Source: an uncultured Thermotogae bacterium
Lineage (GTDB): Bacteria; Thermotogota; Thermotogae; Mesoaciditogales; Mesoaciditogaceae
Length of the DNA: 64,000 nucleotides
Direction of reading: 5' to 3'
NCBI GenBank assembly: GCA_913056255.1
Contig: CAJXLN010000008.1
Location: 1-64,000, forward strand
Within the stretch, counting starts at the first letter, position 1. Every line of letters begins with the position of its first letter. The notes beneath the pieces were generated by a model that did not search any database, was not told the origin of the DNA, and saw only the letters and a program-made list of their open reading frames with translations. The translations under genes and the position numbers were made by a program. Positions 7,937 through 16,194 of this stretch are shown in pieces.

Positions 7937-8838
7937 TTTTTATCCTCTCTTTCTATTGCGAGTGCTCCAAGTGATATAGAAGCAAGTTTTGCCTTAGCTT
8001 TATCAGCCCTCGAAATTATGACGATTGGTGCTTTTGCACCAAGAACTATGCCACCTATGGTGTAATGGGCGCAATAATCCATAGACTTTCCAATGAAGTT
8101 CCCAGAGTGGATATCTGGAACCAAAAGAATGTCTGCGTGTCCGGCCACTTCACCGGTAACTTTTTTTATTCTTGCTGCTCTCGGATCGAGAGCATTATCG
8201 AATCCAAGTGGGCCATCCACGACACAATTAGTTATCTGTTTCCTTTTCCACATAGTTGCCAATTGAGCGGCTTCTACGGTTTCGGGCATACTTGAATTGA
8301 CAACTTCAACTGCCGCAATGCAGGCCACTTTAGGATTATCATTCCCCATTTTGTGAAAGAAGCCAACCGCGTTTTTTATTATTTCCACTTTTTGTTCAAG
8401 AGTTGGTCTTATGATCATACCACCATCCGTGATTCCTATAAATCGATCGTAATCTTTAGCTTCAGCTATTACCAAATGACTTAGCAATTTCCCACTTCTC
8501 AAACCCCAATCAGGATTAAGAACTGCTTTAAGTAGTATGCTTGTCTTAACTAAACCTTTCATAAGGATATCGGCTTTGCCGCTTGAAACGAGCTTTACAC
8601 CAGTCTCAGACGCAGAAGTCGCGCTACTTGCATGTACAATTTCGAATTTTCCTTTGATTCCGAGCTTCTTTAAATTGTCTGAGACTTTTTTCTCATCACC
8701 TATAAGTAATGCGTCTGCGATTCCTGCAGTTGCTGCCTCGTTGACGGCTTTAATACCCTCCAAGTCCTCTGCACCAACGAGCGCGATTTTTCTTTTTCTC
8801 TCTCTTACCTTATCGAAAATATCGTCGAAAGTTTTCAC
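7933..8838 (-). CDS. ptb: Phosphate butyryltransferase / phosphate acyltransferase
   Basis: Converts an acyl-CoA (butyryl-, propionyl- or a related CoA) and phosphate to acyl phosphate and CoA. The PTA/PTB family is recognisable from ADILMKGLVKTSILLKAVLN, GITDGGMIIRPT, VDGPLGFDNAL and DILLVPDIHSGN. GTG 8838 is preferred as start because GGAGAGGTGG lies about 7 bases upstream and family members begin with a similar KTFDDIF sequence; an in-frame ATG at 8886 has no Shine-Dalgarno. It overlaps arcC by 4 bases and follows the biotin-carrier gene closely. Acyl phosphate made here would feed a kinase for ATP synthesis. Confidence 0.88.
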   Translation of the reverse strand: MKTFDDIFDKVRERKRKIALVGAEDLEGIKAVNEAATAGIADALLIGDEKKVSDNLKKLGIKGKFEIVHASSATSASETGVKLVSSGKADILMKGLVKTSILLKAVLNPDWGLRSGKLLSHLVIAEAKDYDRFIGITDGGMIIRPTLEQKVEIIKNAVGFFHKMGNDNPKVACIAAVEVVNSSMPETVEAAQLATMWKRKQITNCVVDGPLGFDNALDPRAARIKKVTGEVAGHADILLVPDIHSGNFIGKSMDYCAHYTIGGIVLGAKAPIVIISRADKAKAKLASISLGALAIEREDKK

Positions 8839-8889
8839 ACGTTTTCCACCTCTCCAAAGTTTTCGTACATCGTTAAGACTTATCATTTA

Positions 8890-9372
8890 CTACTCAATCG
8901 TTAGAAGGGGTTGGTCTATATCAACCTGTTGACCATTTTTCACGAATATTTCTCTGATCTTACCGTTTCGAGGAGCAAGAATCTCATTTTCCATTTTCAT
9001 CGCCTCAATCACAACAAGAGTTTGACTATCTTTCACACTATCTCCAGGCTTCACGTTAACCTTGAGTACCGTACCTGACATAGGTGCAAGGACTTTCTCA
9101 GTTTCAGAAGTGCCCTCTTGAGATGAGGGAGATTGAGTCTTCTCCGTTGATTCTGTTGATTCTGCCTTCGCGATATTTGAAGCAGGTGGCTGTTTTACTT
9201 GTTGAGGCTGTTGAGGAGTCGATACAGTAGTAGTAGCAACTGGATTTTGAATTGGTTGAACTGCTGGCTGTTGTGCTAATTGAACATTTTGTTGCACGTC
9301 AGATACAGCCACTTCTTCAACTTCTACCTCATAAACTTTGCCGTTGACTTTTATCATGTATTTTTTGCTCAT
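8890..9372 (-). CDS. Biotin carboxyl carrier protein of a biotin-dependent decarboxylase or carboxylase
   Basis: 160 residues from the ATG at 9372. An N-terminal beta segment (YMIKVNGKVYEVEVEEV) is followed by a long Q/P/S/T-rich linker (about 25-85) and a C-terminal biotinyl domain with the biotinylation site EAMKMENE and the flanking VLAPMSGTVLKVNVKPGDSV. This is the architecture of gamma/delta-type carriers of methylmalonyl-CoA and oxaloacetate decarboxylases. The Shine-Dalgarno AAAGGAGG lies about 60 bases upstream and is separated from the ATG by a conserved hairpin; see the leader feature at 9373-9447. Confidence 0.88.
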   Translation of the reverse strand: MSKKYMIKVNGKVYEVEVEEVAVSDVQQNVQLAQQPAVQPIQNPVATTTVSTPQQPQQVKQPPASNIAKAESTESTEKTQSPSSQEGTSETEKVLAPMSGTVLKVNVKPGDSVKDSQTLVVIEAMKMENEILAPRNGKIREIFVKNGQQVDIDQPLLTIE

Positions 9373-9447
9373 AGAATTCGCGTCAAAGAAACTCTCCCAC
9401 CCTCGGGAAGAGGAATTGACGCATCCTCCTTTCAAAAAGAAAAATTA
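9373..9447 (-). promoter_or_regulatory. Promoter and hairpin leader bridging Shine-Dalgarno and start codon (copy B)
   Basis: Read on the minus strand: TATAAT just upstream of the leader, then TTTTTGAAAGGAGG, a hairpin with outer stem GCGTCAA/TTGACGC, a pyrimidine-rich internal loop and an inner stem closing on GAGGGT, then GAATTCT and the ATG of the biotin-carrier gene. If the hairpin forms, only about 9 unpaired bases separate GGAGG from ATG. A close relative precedes the gene starting at 20270. The 75-base unit is conserved while the two coding regions are unrelated. Confidence 0.6.
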
Positions 9448-9488
9448 TAGCCATCGGCACAATGAAATGAATGACAATACCGATAACT

Positions 9489-9578
9489 GATTCTTTGCAA
9501 AGTACCAATATTTATTTTGATGTTGAAACCGCCGCTTGTCCTTACTGTTACTTTGCTGCCAATGTAGATACCGAGCTC
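9489..9578 (-). pseudogene. Possible FeoA-like gene remnant
   Basis: One frame on the minus strand reads ELGIYIGSKVTV followed by SGGFNIKINIGTLQRIS, which resembles the central part of a FeoA SH3-like domain. A stop codon stands immediately before it, and the upstream part of the same frame (towards 9650) is interrupted by further stops. The similarity is short and was judged by eye, so it could be chance. Confidence 0.25.
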
Positions 9579-9770
9579 TCACCTTATTTCGGTATTTCTA
9601 TTTCCGATTTTGGAATAGAGCATGTTTTAGAATTGTAAAAGGATAACGTTGAAAAACAGCTGCCTTAACTTTCTTCAACAACTCCCTTGCTCTCGCTGAG
9701 TTTGCTGACGCCAAGATATTCTTGTTTATATCTAACATCACTACTTTTTGTATGATAAAAGGTCTCCTTT
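9579..9770. other. Intergenic stretch with no supported gene
   Basis: Between the OadG-like gene and the biotin-carrier leader. On the minus strand a frame of about 50 codons (containing KVVMLDINKNIL) follows GAAAGGAG but has no well-placed ATG, GTG or TTG, and no family is recognised. The beta subunit gene expected in a decarboxylase operon is not present here. Confidence 0.4.
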
Positions 9771-10226
9771 CTAATCTTCGTTTACACGACTATTTTTGCG
9801 GGAGGTAATTGAGCTTGTTATCGTTCGTCTTCTCACTTTTCCTATCCTCCAGGTAGTTCGAGGATTATGTAAACGCCACGAGTGACTGGTGACTCTTTTT
9901 TCTTCATTCACATGGTTTATTGAAACTATTTTGCCACCCATAGGTGCATATGCCATAATAGCCGCGCTCATTACTGCTACCAATTCTTCTTCTTCCTCAA
10001 TAGTTTCGACTTTTTCAGCTGTTTGTTGAATATCTTTTACACTTTTTTTTTGAATGATTTTCTTTTCTTCAACAATCGCCGGAGAAGAAAGAGACTTTGA
10101 ATTCTTCTTTCGCTCGGAATTTCTTTTGAAGAAGTGCCCAACTATTGCGAAAAATGTTGCTATAATTCCAAGTTCACCAACTGCAAACACGATCCCTATC
10201 AATGAAATGTTCCAAGTTTCGCTCAT
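9771..10226 (-). CDS. OadG/MmdD-like gamma subunit of a sodium-pumping decarboxylase
   Basis: 151 residues: a single N-terminal membrane helix (about 6-30, IGIVFAVGELGIIATFFAIV), a charged linker, then EEELVAVMSAAIMAYAP, the typical block of OadG-type subunits that anchor the biotin decarboxylase complex to the membrane. The usual short C-terminal SWK-type segment appears as SHSWRLHNPRTTWR, followed by a very basic tail. It lies 20 bases after the carboxyltransferase gene. The family assignment rests on topology and the EELVA...AAI pattern. Confidence 0.72.
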   Translation of the reverse strand: MSETWNISLIGIVFAVGELGIIATFFAIVGHFFKRNSERKKNSKSLSSPAIVEEKKIIQKKSVKDIQQTAEKVETIEEEEELVAVMSAAIMAYAPMGGKIVSINHVNEEKRVTSHSWRLHNPRTTWRIGKVRRRTITSSITSRKNSRVNED

Positions 10227-10246
10227 CGTTCTGATTCACTCCAATC

Positions 10247-11782
10247 TCATAGCGGAATATTTCCGTGTTTCTTTGTGGGTTTACCTTCCGCTTTTGAAGA
10301 GAACATATCCAAAGCACGTGTAATATACGATCGTGTCTCTGAAGGAAGTATAACGGTATCAACATATCCACGCGATGCGGCCACATAAGGATTTGAAAAC
10401 ATATCGGCGTATTCTTTTATCTTTTCAATACGTGTTTTTTCGGGATTCTCTGATGCTTTTATCTCTTTTCTGAAAACGATATTCGCAGCCCCTTCCGATC
10501 CCATAACGGCAATTTCCGCACTTGGCCATGCAAGCACAAGATCAGCGCCCAGGTGTTTGCTTCCCATCGCTATGTACGCTCCACCGTAAGCTTTACGTGT
10601 GATAATCGTCATCTTTGGAACAGATGCTTCACTGTACGCGTACAGCAATTTGGCTCCATGGCGAATTATTCCTCCGTACTCTTGAGCAGTACCTGGAAGA
10701 AAACCAGGGGTATCGGTAAAGGTTATCACGGGCAAATTGAAAGCATCTAAAAAACGTATAAAGCGCGCGGCTTTATCCGATGAATTTATATCCAAAACAC
10801 CGGCGAGGACTTTTGGTTGATTTGCCACGATTCCAATTGGACGTCCATTTATCTTACCAAATCCCGTGATCATCGAACGAGCAAACTTCGAATGAACCTC
10901 GAGAAATGTTCCAGGATCGATCACACGTTCAATAACATCCATCATGTCATAAGCTTTATGAGGATCATCTGGAATGATCGTGTTCAGAAATTCATCTGGC
11001 TTTACATCAATCGGATTGGATAATGGGGGTTCCTCCATGTTGTTAGAGGGAATGTAAGACAAAAGTTTTTTAACAATGGAAGCCGCATCTTTCTCATCTT
11101 TGGCCATGAAATGTGCCACTCCACTTTTGGAATTGTGAACTCTTGCTCCTCCCAAAGATTCTTGTGTAACGTCTTCACCTGTAACAGCTTTTATAACTTC
11201 AGGACCCGTTATAAACATCTTAGATGTTTTATCTACCATGATAACGAAGTCTGTGATCGCAGGTGAATAAACGGCCCCACCGGCACAAGGACCGGCAATG
11301 ACCGTTATCTGAGGTATTACGCCAGACGCAAGCGTGTTTCTGTAAAAAATTTCACCGTAGCCATACAACGAATCAACGCCTTCTTGAATTCGTGCACCAC
11401 CCGAATCATTTATTCCGATTATTGGAATTCCAAGCTTCATCGCTGTATCTTGAATTTTGGCTATTTTTTTAGCATGCATTTCGCCAAGCGAACCACCTTG
11501 GACCGTAAAATCCTGGGAAAATATCGCAACATCTCTTCCATCGATCTTTCCTAATCCCGTTACCACACCATCGGCTGGGAAATACTTCTTATCAAGTCCA
11601 AAATAAGTAGATCTGTGCCTTACATGATCGTCCACTTCTATAAAAGTTCCCGGATCGAGAAGAGCCGCGATACGTTCTCTTGCCGTGTACTTTCCTGCAG
11701 CGTGTTGTTTCTCCACTCTTTCTTTTCCGCCACCAAGTTTTATCGTTTCTCGACGTTTAATAAGATCCTCATTCTTATCCAT
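10247..11782 (-). CDS. mmdA: Carboxyltransferase subunit, methylmalonyl-CoA decarboxylase alpha / propionyl-CoA carboxylase beta type
   Basis: 511 residues, full length for the acyl-CoA carboxyltransferase family. The two crotonase-fold halves carry SQDFTVQGGSLGEMHAKKI, GINDSGGARIQEGV, AGPCAGGAVYSPAITDF, FTDTPGFLPGTAQEYGGIIRHG and RKAYGGAYIAMGSKHLGADL. It transfers CO2 between (methyl)malonyl-CoA and biotin. Neighbours are methylmalonyl-CoA epimerase upstream and OadG-like and biotin-carrier subunits downstream, with no biotin carboxylase; this favours a decarboxylase over a carboxylase. ATG 11782 follows AAGGAG. Confidence 0.9.
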   Translation of the reverse strand: MDKNEDLIKRRETIKLGGGKERVEKQHAAGKYTARERIAALLDPGTFIEVDDHVRHRSTYFGLDKKYFPADGVVTGLGKIDGRDVAIFSQDFTVQGGSLGEMHAKKIAKIQDTAMKLGIPIIGINDSGGARIQEGVDSLYGYGEIFYRNTLASGVIPQITVIAGPCAGGAVYSPAITDFVIMVDKTSKMFITGPEVIKAVTGEDVTQESLGGARVHNSKSGVAHFMAKDEKDAASIVKKLLSYIPSNNMEEPPLSNPIDVKPDEFLNTIIPDDPHKAYDMMDVIERVIDPGTFLEVHSKFARSMITGFGKINGRPIGIVANQPKVLAGVLDINSSDKAARFIRFLDAFNLPVITFTDTPGFLPGTAQEYGGIIRHGAKLLYAYSEASVPKMTIITRKAYGGAYIAMGSKHLGADLVLAWPSAEIAVMGSEGAANIVFRKEIKASENPEKTRIEKIKEYADMFSNPYVAASRGYVDTVILPSETRSYITRALDMFSSKAEGKPTKKHGNIPL

Positions 11783-11802
11783 TTCACTTTCTCCTTCCTC
11801 GG

Positions 11803-12228
11803 CTACCGCTTTTGGGAACTTCGCTCAACGAGTTCTATAAGAACACCATGCGTATCTTTTGGATGAATGAATGCCACCATTGTATTATCGGCGCCGGCGC
11901 TTGGTTCCGAAAGCACTCTGTAGCCATTTTCTTTCATCTTTTTAAGCGTTTCATTGATGTCATCGACCTCGAATGCAATATGATGAAGCCCTTCTCCACG
12001 TTTTTCGATGAACTTCGCTATCGTTCCGTTGACATCCAGATCTTCTAAGAGTTCAAGCCTTGATTTTCCGACTTTTATCATGATGATCTTCAATTTTCGA
12101 TCGTTAAGTATTTCCTCTTCAGTTTCTAAACCGAGTACATCGGAAAAAAGTTTTGCGGATTTTTCTGCCGATTTAACGGCAATTCCCACGTGATCTATTT
12201 TAAGTGTTTTCATGTGTTCTGTAGACAT
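11803..12228 (-). CDS. mce: Methylmalonyl-CoA epimerase
   Basis: 141 residues of the VOC (glyoxalase-like) fold with two beta-alpha-beta-beta-beta modules: KIDHVGIAVKSAEKSAKLF, HHIAFEVDDI and HPKDTHGVLIELVE. The metal-ligand His and Glu residues of the family are visible in those blocks. It interconverts the R and S forms of methylmalonyl-CoA. ATG 12228 is preferred because GAAGGAGGG stands about 8 bases upstream; a second ATG five codons later is possible. First gene of the minus-strand operon that continues to carbamate kinase and beyond. Confidence 0.92.
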   Translation of the reverse strand: MSTEHMKTLKIDHVGIAVKSAEKSAKLFSDVLGLETEEEILNDRKLKIIMIKVGKSRLELLEDLDVNGTIAKFIEKRGEGLHHIAFEVDDINETLKKMKENGYRVLSEPSAGADNTMVAFIHPKDTHGVLIELVERSSQKR

Positions 12229-12552
12229 TCAGGATTCCCTCCTTCGATAAATTACATATATTTCTAAACATTTGTATCTTGGCGTGAACTATCAATCAAC
12301 AACACACAGTATAAATTATATCACTCTATTAGGAGAAAACCCACCGCTTTTTGAATTTGATACTTGAAATTATCATATCCTTGATTCAAGTGTCCATAGA
12401 ATACGATAACAGTTCATCATCAGGCCTTCAAAAGATCTTTTTCGTGTTATCATAAAATATAGAACATCTGCGAAAGAAATGTAGCGTGATGAATTTCAAA
12501 AGTTTCTTCGAGAAAAAATAAGAGGAAGGGAACAGAATGGGGCGGTGTAAAA
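12229..12552. other. Divergent promoter region
   Basis: 324 bases between mce (minus) and the phosphoesterase gene (plus). On the minus strand GATATAAT near 12314-12321 is a candidate -10 for mce, and on the plus strand ATCATAAAAT near 12450-12460 is a candidate -10 for the phosphoesterase; neither has a convincing -35. No repeat, RNA or protein-coding signal was found. Confidence 0.35.
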
Positions 12553-13749
12553 ATGAAGAGAAGAAAGATGGAATTAAAGAGAATTATTTTCTCACTTTTG
12601 TTTTTTGTCGTGATCGTATCTTTGGGCTTTTCACAACAATTCAATTTTGTGGTTTTTGGAGATAACAGACCATTCAACAATGAAGATCCTCAACCTCAAA
12701 TTTTTAAAGAAATCGTTCAAAATGTTGAATGGATACACCCTGATTTCGTCGTAGACGTTGGGGACCTCATTTACGGATACGGTGCAGATGCTCAGCGTAC
12801 ACGACAAGAGTACATGGATTTTTTGAATGTTGTGAAAATTTTCAGCATGCCATTTTACACAGTTGTTGGAAATCACGATGTTGCTGGGATAGGTGGACAA
12901 AAATATTACGAAACACTTCTGAAGAAGACACTCTATTACTCATTCGATTATGAGAAAAGTCACTTCGTGATTTTGGACACGAATGTGAATTTTCCAAATG
13001 GGAAATTCACACAAAAACAGTACAATTGGTTGGTGAAAGATCTCAATTCTGCAACTTCAGCTCAAAACATATTTTTCTTCATGCACAAACCACTTCACGA
13101 ATATCAAGATTACAGCCAAAATGCGTGGGCCGATAAGTTCATGGCGAAAAAAGTCGATGATCTCATCACGCATTTCAATTCGAAACACCACAATATAAGG
13201 ATGGTTTTTCAAGGCCATGAGCATCTTTATTGGAGAACCGAATTCAACGGAATAATTTACATGATCACTGGTGGAACAGGTGCTTCTTTGGCTGAGGAGC
13301 CACAGAACGGTGGATTTTATCATTTTGTGCTTGTAACGGTTAACGGAACACACGTTAAAACGAATGTCCTTTTACCGGGATATTTCAGCGTGAAGTACCT
13401 CAACTCTAACTCAGGAACTTCTGACAAAGTCATGGTTGTCGTAGAAAACCATCTTCCATCCGTTTACGAGGGGTTAAGCGTAAAGGGATTGAAATTCGTT
13501 ATGCCAGAGGCATCATCTTACAAAGTTAGTGGAAACATACCTTGTAAGATATGGGAAATAACCCGTAACAGCGACGGAACAGCTGATGTGTGGGTTGAGG
13601 CAAATCTCGATTTTAATAGTCTCAGTGTGAAATCCGTGTTTAAGGCTGCACTTTCAGCGTTAATTCTTCACAAGATCCCAAATATCTCTTCCTTTGAGAA
13701 CATATCACGGCTAACTCAGGATATCATTACAGTTAGCGTTTCACACTGA
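12553..13749 (+). CDS. Secreted calcineurin-like metallophosphoesterase
   Basis: 398 residues with an N-terminal signal peptide (hydrophobic stretch about 11-26, likely cleavage near GFS/QQ). The metallophosphoesterase motifs appear in order: VVFGDNRPF, VVDVGDLIYG, VVGNHDVAG, MHKPLHE and FQGHEHLYWR, so the two-metal site is intact. The last 120 residues form an unassigned C-terminal domain. It should act outside the cytoplasm on a phosphoester substrate that cannot be named from sequence. It stands alone on the plus strand, and a GC-rich repeat follows it. Confidence 0.85.
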   Translation: MKRRKMELKRIIFSLLFFVVIVSLGFSQQFNFVVFGDNRPFNNEDPQPQIFKEIVQNVEWIHPDFVVDVGDLIYGYGADAQRTRQEYMDFLNVVKIFSMPFYTVVGNHDVAGIGGQKYYETLLKKTLYYSFDYEKSHFVILDTNVNFPNGKFTQKQYNWLVKDLNSATSAQNIFFFMHKPLHEYQDYSQNAWADKFMAKKVDDLITHFNSKHHNIRMVFQGHEHLYWRTEFNGIIYMITGGTGASLAEEPQNGGFYHFVLVTVNGTHVKTNVLLPGYFSVKYLNSNSGTSDKVMVVVENHLPSVYEGLSVKGLKFVMPEASSYKVSGNIPCKIWEITRNSDGTADVWVEANLDFNSLSVKSVFKAALSALILHKIPNISSFENISRLTQDIITVSVSH

Positions 13750-13905
13750 AAACAAATTCAAGGTCAGATACCGTAATAAAAGTCAAGCATAAATTGAATT
13801 CTTTTTAGTTTTTCACAAGTACAAGATGTAAAATTGTATTGTGAAGTCATCGTTGAATTTGAGAAGTGAGTGTGGAGGAGCCGAGAGAGCGGAGGAGTGG
13901 AGGTG
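13750..13905. other. Intergenic stretch before the GC-rich repeat
   Basis: AT-rich and featureless up to about 13870, then switching to purine-rich GAGGAGCCGAGAGAGCGG-type sequence that introduces the repeat at 13906. No gene is supported. Confidence 0.3.
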
Positions 13906-14068
13906 CCCTTTGGCACCATCTTTTCCACTTTTATGCCCGAGGCGGTAGCCGAGACCCGAGAGTGCCTGTGGGCACTCGTCACTTCGACATTCCCGACCAA
14001 GGCGATAGCCGCGACCCTTTGGCACCATCTTTTCCACTTTTATGCCCGAGACGGTAGTCGAGACCCGA
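13906..14068. repeat. GC-rich tandem direct repeat (two 54-base copies)
   Basis: Copies at 13906-13959 and 14015-14068 differ at two positions and start 109 bases apart. Each begins CCCTTTGGCACC and ends GAGACCCGA. The spacer includes a 39-base segment (13956-13994) that recurs in inverted orientation at 49139-49177. Base composition is clearly more GC-rich than the neighbouring genes. It fills the gap between a plus-strand and a minus-strand gene end, where a bidirectional terminator would be expected; GGTGCC/GGCACC can form a hairpin. Confidence 0.8.
13956..13994 (-). repeat. Dispersed hairpin repeat, copy 1
   Basis: 39 bases with 35 identities to 49139-49177 in inverted orientation. Both copies contain the perfect stem GAGTGCC/GGCACTC; three of the four differences lie in the 4-base loop. 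That pattern suggests selection on the stem or recent copying of a mobile palindromic unit. Confidence 0.75.
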
Positions 14069-14125
14069 CAGGTTGAGAAGCGGCAGCAGCGATCCAAGAG
14101 AGCGCACGGTATTTTTCTTTTTTCG

Positions 14126-15160
14126 TCAAAACTCTTCAGATATCTTTTTCACATCCTGTGTCGTTCCGCGTTTTATAACGAGGATTTTCTCATCGTTGAC
14201 CACGACTATGATATCGTCAAGATGTGCAATTGCGACTGTTTTGTTATCGGCGAACACGGCGCAGTTTTTGCTGTCTCTGAAAAGAGCTCTTTTTGAAGAT
14301 GAATAATTTCCATTTTCGTCTTTCTGAGAAAGTTCGAAAACGGCGTCCCAACTTCCAACATCACTCCATCCAAAATCGGATGGAATGACGAAAATGTTGT
14401 CGGCCTTTTCCATAACACCATAATCTATCGATATTGAATCAAGTGATGGATACACATTTGAGATGTCTTTAAGATCATGAATTTTTCTCAGTTTTTCAAA
14501 TGCTTTGTACAGATCGGGCATGTATTTTTTGAAGGCATTCCACATCGTCGATACTTTGAAGATGAACATTCCGGAGTTCCAGAAGAAATTTCCCGATTCT
14601 ACGTAAGAATAGGCCGTTTCAAGGTTTGGCTTTTCGTGGAATCTTTTCACACGAATAACACCTGGAGTGTCTGATTTTGAAAGGGAATTCTTTTTCACTT
14701 CTATGTATCCGTAACCTGTTTCGGCACTTTTGGGTTTTATCCCGAGTGTAACGATCGCTTCGTTTTTCAACGCAAAATCTGCCGCTACTTTGAGGGTTTT
14801 TACGTATTCATCAACGTCTTGTATGTAGTGATCGGATGGAAGAACAATTGCCAGATCGTCATTTTTAAATTTTGATATTCCCAGAGCAATCGCTGCCGCA
14901 GTGTTTTTGGCCATCGCTTCAAAGATAACGTTGTCTTTTGAAATGCTCAATTGTTCGAATATATGATGAGAATGATTTTTGTTAGTGACGATAAATATGT
15001 TCTCTTTCGGAACCAATTTCTGTATTCTTTGAAATGTCTCCTGAATCATGGTTAGCTCGTTTGAGGTGATCTTAAGAAATTGCTTAGGTTTTTCTTGTGT
15101 GGACTTGGGCCAAAATCTTGTACCTGAACCTCCTGCAAGGATCAGAGCTTTTATGTGCAC
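14126..15160 (-). CDS. manC: Mannose-1-phosphate guanylyltransferase
   Basis: 344 residues from GTG 15160 (an in-frame ATG at 15187 lacks a Shine-Dalgarno, while GGTGG precedes the GTG). It makes GDP-mannose from mannose-1-phosphate and GTP. The nucleotidyltransferase signature LILAGGSGTRFWPKS is followed by EKPKQFL, the block AMAKNTAAAIALG, VLPSDHYI, RFHEKP and FWNSGMFIF. It lacks the C-terminal phosphomannose-isomerase domain of long ManC proteins and matches the short bacterial type. Transcribed away from the sigma-factor cassette. Confidence 0.9.
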   Translation of the reverse strand: MHIKALILAGGSGTRFWPKSTQEKPKQFLKITSNELTMIQETFQRIQKLVPKENIFIVTNKNHSHHIFEQLSISKDNVIFEAMAKNTAAAIALGISKFKNDDLAIVLPSDHYIQDVDEYVKTLKVAADFALKNEAIVTLGIKPKSAETGYGYIEVKKNSLSKSDTPGVIRVKRFHEKPNLETAYSYVESGNFFWNSGMFIFKVSTMWNAFKKYMPDLYKAFEKLRKIHDLKDISNVYPSLDSISIDYGVMEKADNIFVIPSDFGWSDVGSWDAVFELSQKDENGNYSSSKRALFRDSKNCAVFADNKTVAIAHLDDIIVVVNDEKILVIKRGTTQDVKKISEEF

Positions 15161-15321
15161 GAATTCCACCCAACTTTCGCTTGTCATGATCTTACGTACC
15201 GATTATAACGCATTGTTGGCACAATTTTGTAGTGTTCTTTATGCACAGGATTAAAAATGTTTTCTTACACTATAATAGAAACGCCAAATTGGGCGACTTC
15301 ACTTTTAACCACCGTATTATT

Positions 15322-16194
15322 TTATTTGAAAACTTCGTTGATCCATTCCCTCAATTGATCCAACTTCATCTTCGTAATCAATACCATCTCGACATCATCT
15401 TTCTTTATAGAAAGCGCTGTGAATCCTTTTGATTTAAACTGTGCCGTAAGATCGCTTGTTGAGATGTCCTGCCCGCTTTGAAAAACGTATGCAACTATTA
15501 TTTTATTGAGATTCGTCTTCCCCGATACGATCACAACTGAAATATCTCTTATGGATATCGATGTAATACTCACATTGTCGAGCTTTGACACCAGTTTCCA
15601 AAGGTAAATTTCCATAGAGCTCGGAGGCTTTTTTATTATCTTGAACTTTTCTATCACAGCGTTAAAATATGAAAGTGGTATGGCCTTAATCCAATCGTAA
15701 TCTATCGTTATGCTACCTTTTTTATGATCAATCTTCAGATATCCAATGATCAAAGAAGGCTCTAAAATCATTGCGGTATAAGTAGCGTTGCGGCTTTTGA
15801 TAACGAGTTTGAGGGATTTTACTCCATGATAATACGTTGTGGAAGTGGACACAATCGTTGAAGCCTTAGAAACGTCTTTAATAAAAGTTTGCTCTGCATC
15901 GACTATGGTAGCCGGCGATAGCCTCATTTTATTTCCGAAAACGATATAGGTCTTTTCCCCTATAGAAGACCATTCGAATTGCTGAGGAGCCACGATTTTA
16001 ACGATTTCGTTGTATCCATTTCTCAAAATATTTTCATATCGAATCTTCGTCGTACTTCCCTTTTCTTGTTCAACGACTATCCTATGTCCTTCAATTACTT
16101 GTGAAGCGTAAGATGAAACGATATCTTTGATCAAAGATGAAAACGCGACTGATGCTAACAACAACAAAACGGACAAACTGAACAATTTTTTCAA
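15322..16194 (-). CDS. Secreted RseB/MucB-like (LolA-fold) protein of the ECF sigma cassette
   Basis: 290 residues with a signal peptide (1-19, cut after SVAFS). The first 190 residues resemble the LolA/LppX-type beta-sheet domain of RseB/MucB proteins, which sense envelope stress or lipoproteins and protect the anti-sigma factor; the last 90 form a second small domain. The TTG start overlaps the stop codon of the anti-sigma gene (TTGA). Position directly after sigma factor and anti-sigma factor supports the role more than the sequence does. Confidence 0.65.
   Translation of the reverse strand: MKKLFSLSVLLLLASVAFSSLIKDIVSSYASQVIEGHRIVVEQEKGSTTKIRYENILRNGYNEIVKIVAPQQFEWSSIGEKTYIVFGNKMRLSPATIVDAEQTFIKDVSKASTIVSTSTTYYHGVKSLKLVIKSRNATYTAMILEPSLIIGYLKIDHKKGSITIDYDWIKAIPLSYFNAVIEKFKIIKKPPSSMEIYLWKLVSKLDNVSITSISIRDISVVIVSGKTNLNKIIVAYVFQSGQDISTSDLTAQFKSKGFTALSIKKDDVEMVLITKMKLDQLREWINEVFK

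Noticed and set aside
9373-9435. N-terminal extension of the biotin-carrier protein from an upstream TTG
   Set aside because: The sequence is the conserved hairpin leader; in the homologous copy at 20271 the same segment is out of frame, so it is not coding.
13764-14097. Minus- and plus-strand open frames across the GC-rich repeat
   Set aside because: Multiple overlapping frames in all directions caused by the repeat's composition; no family and no ribosome-binding sites.
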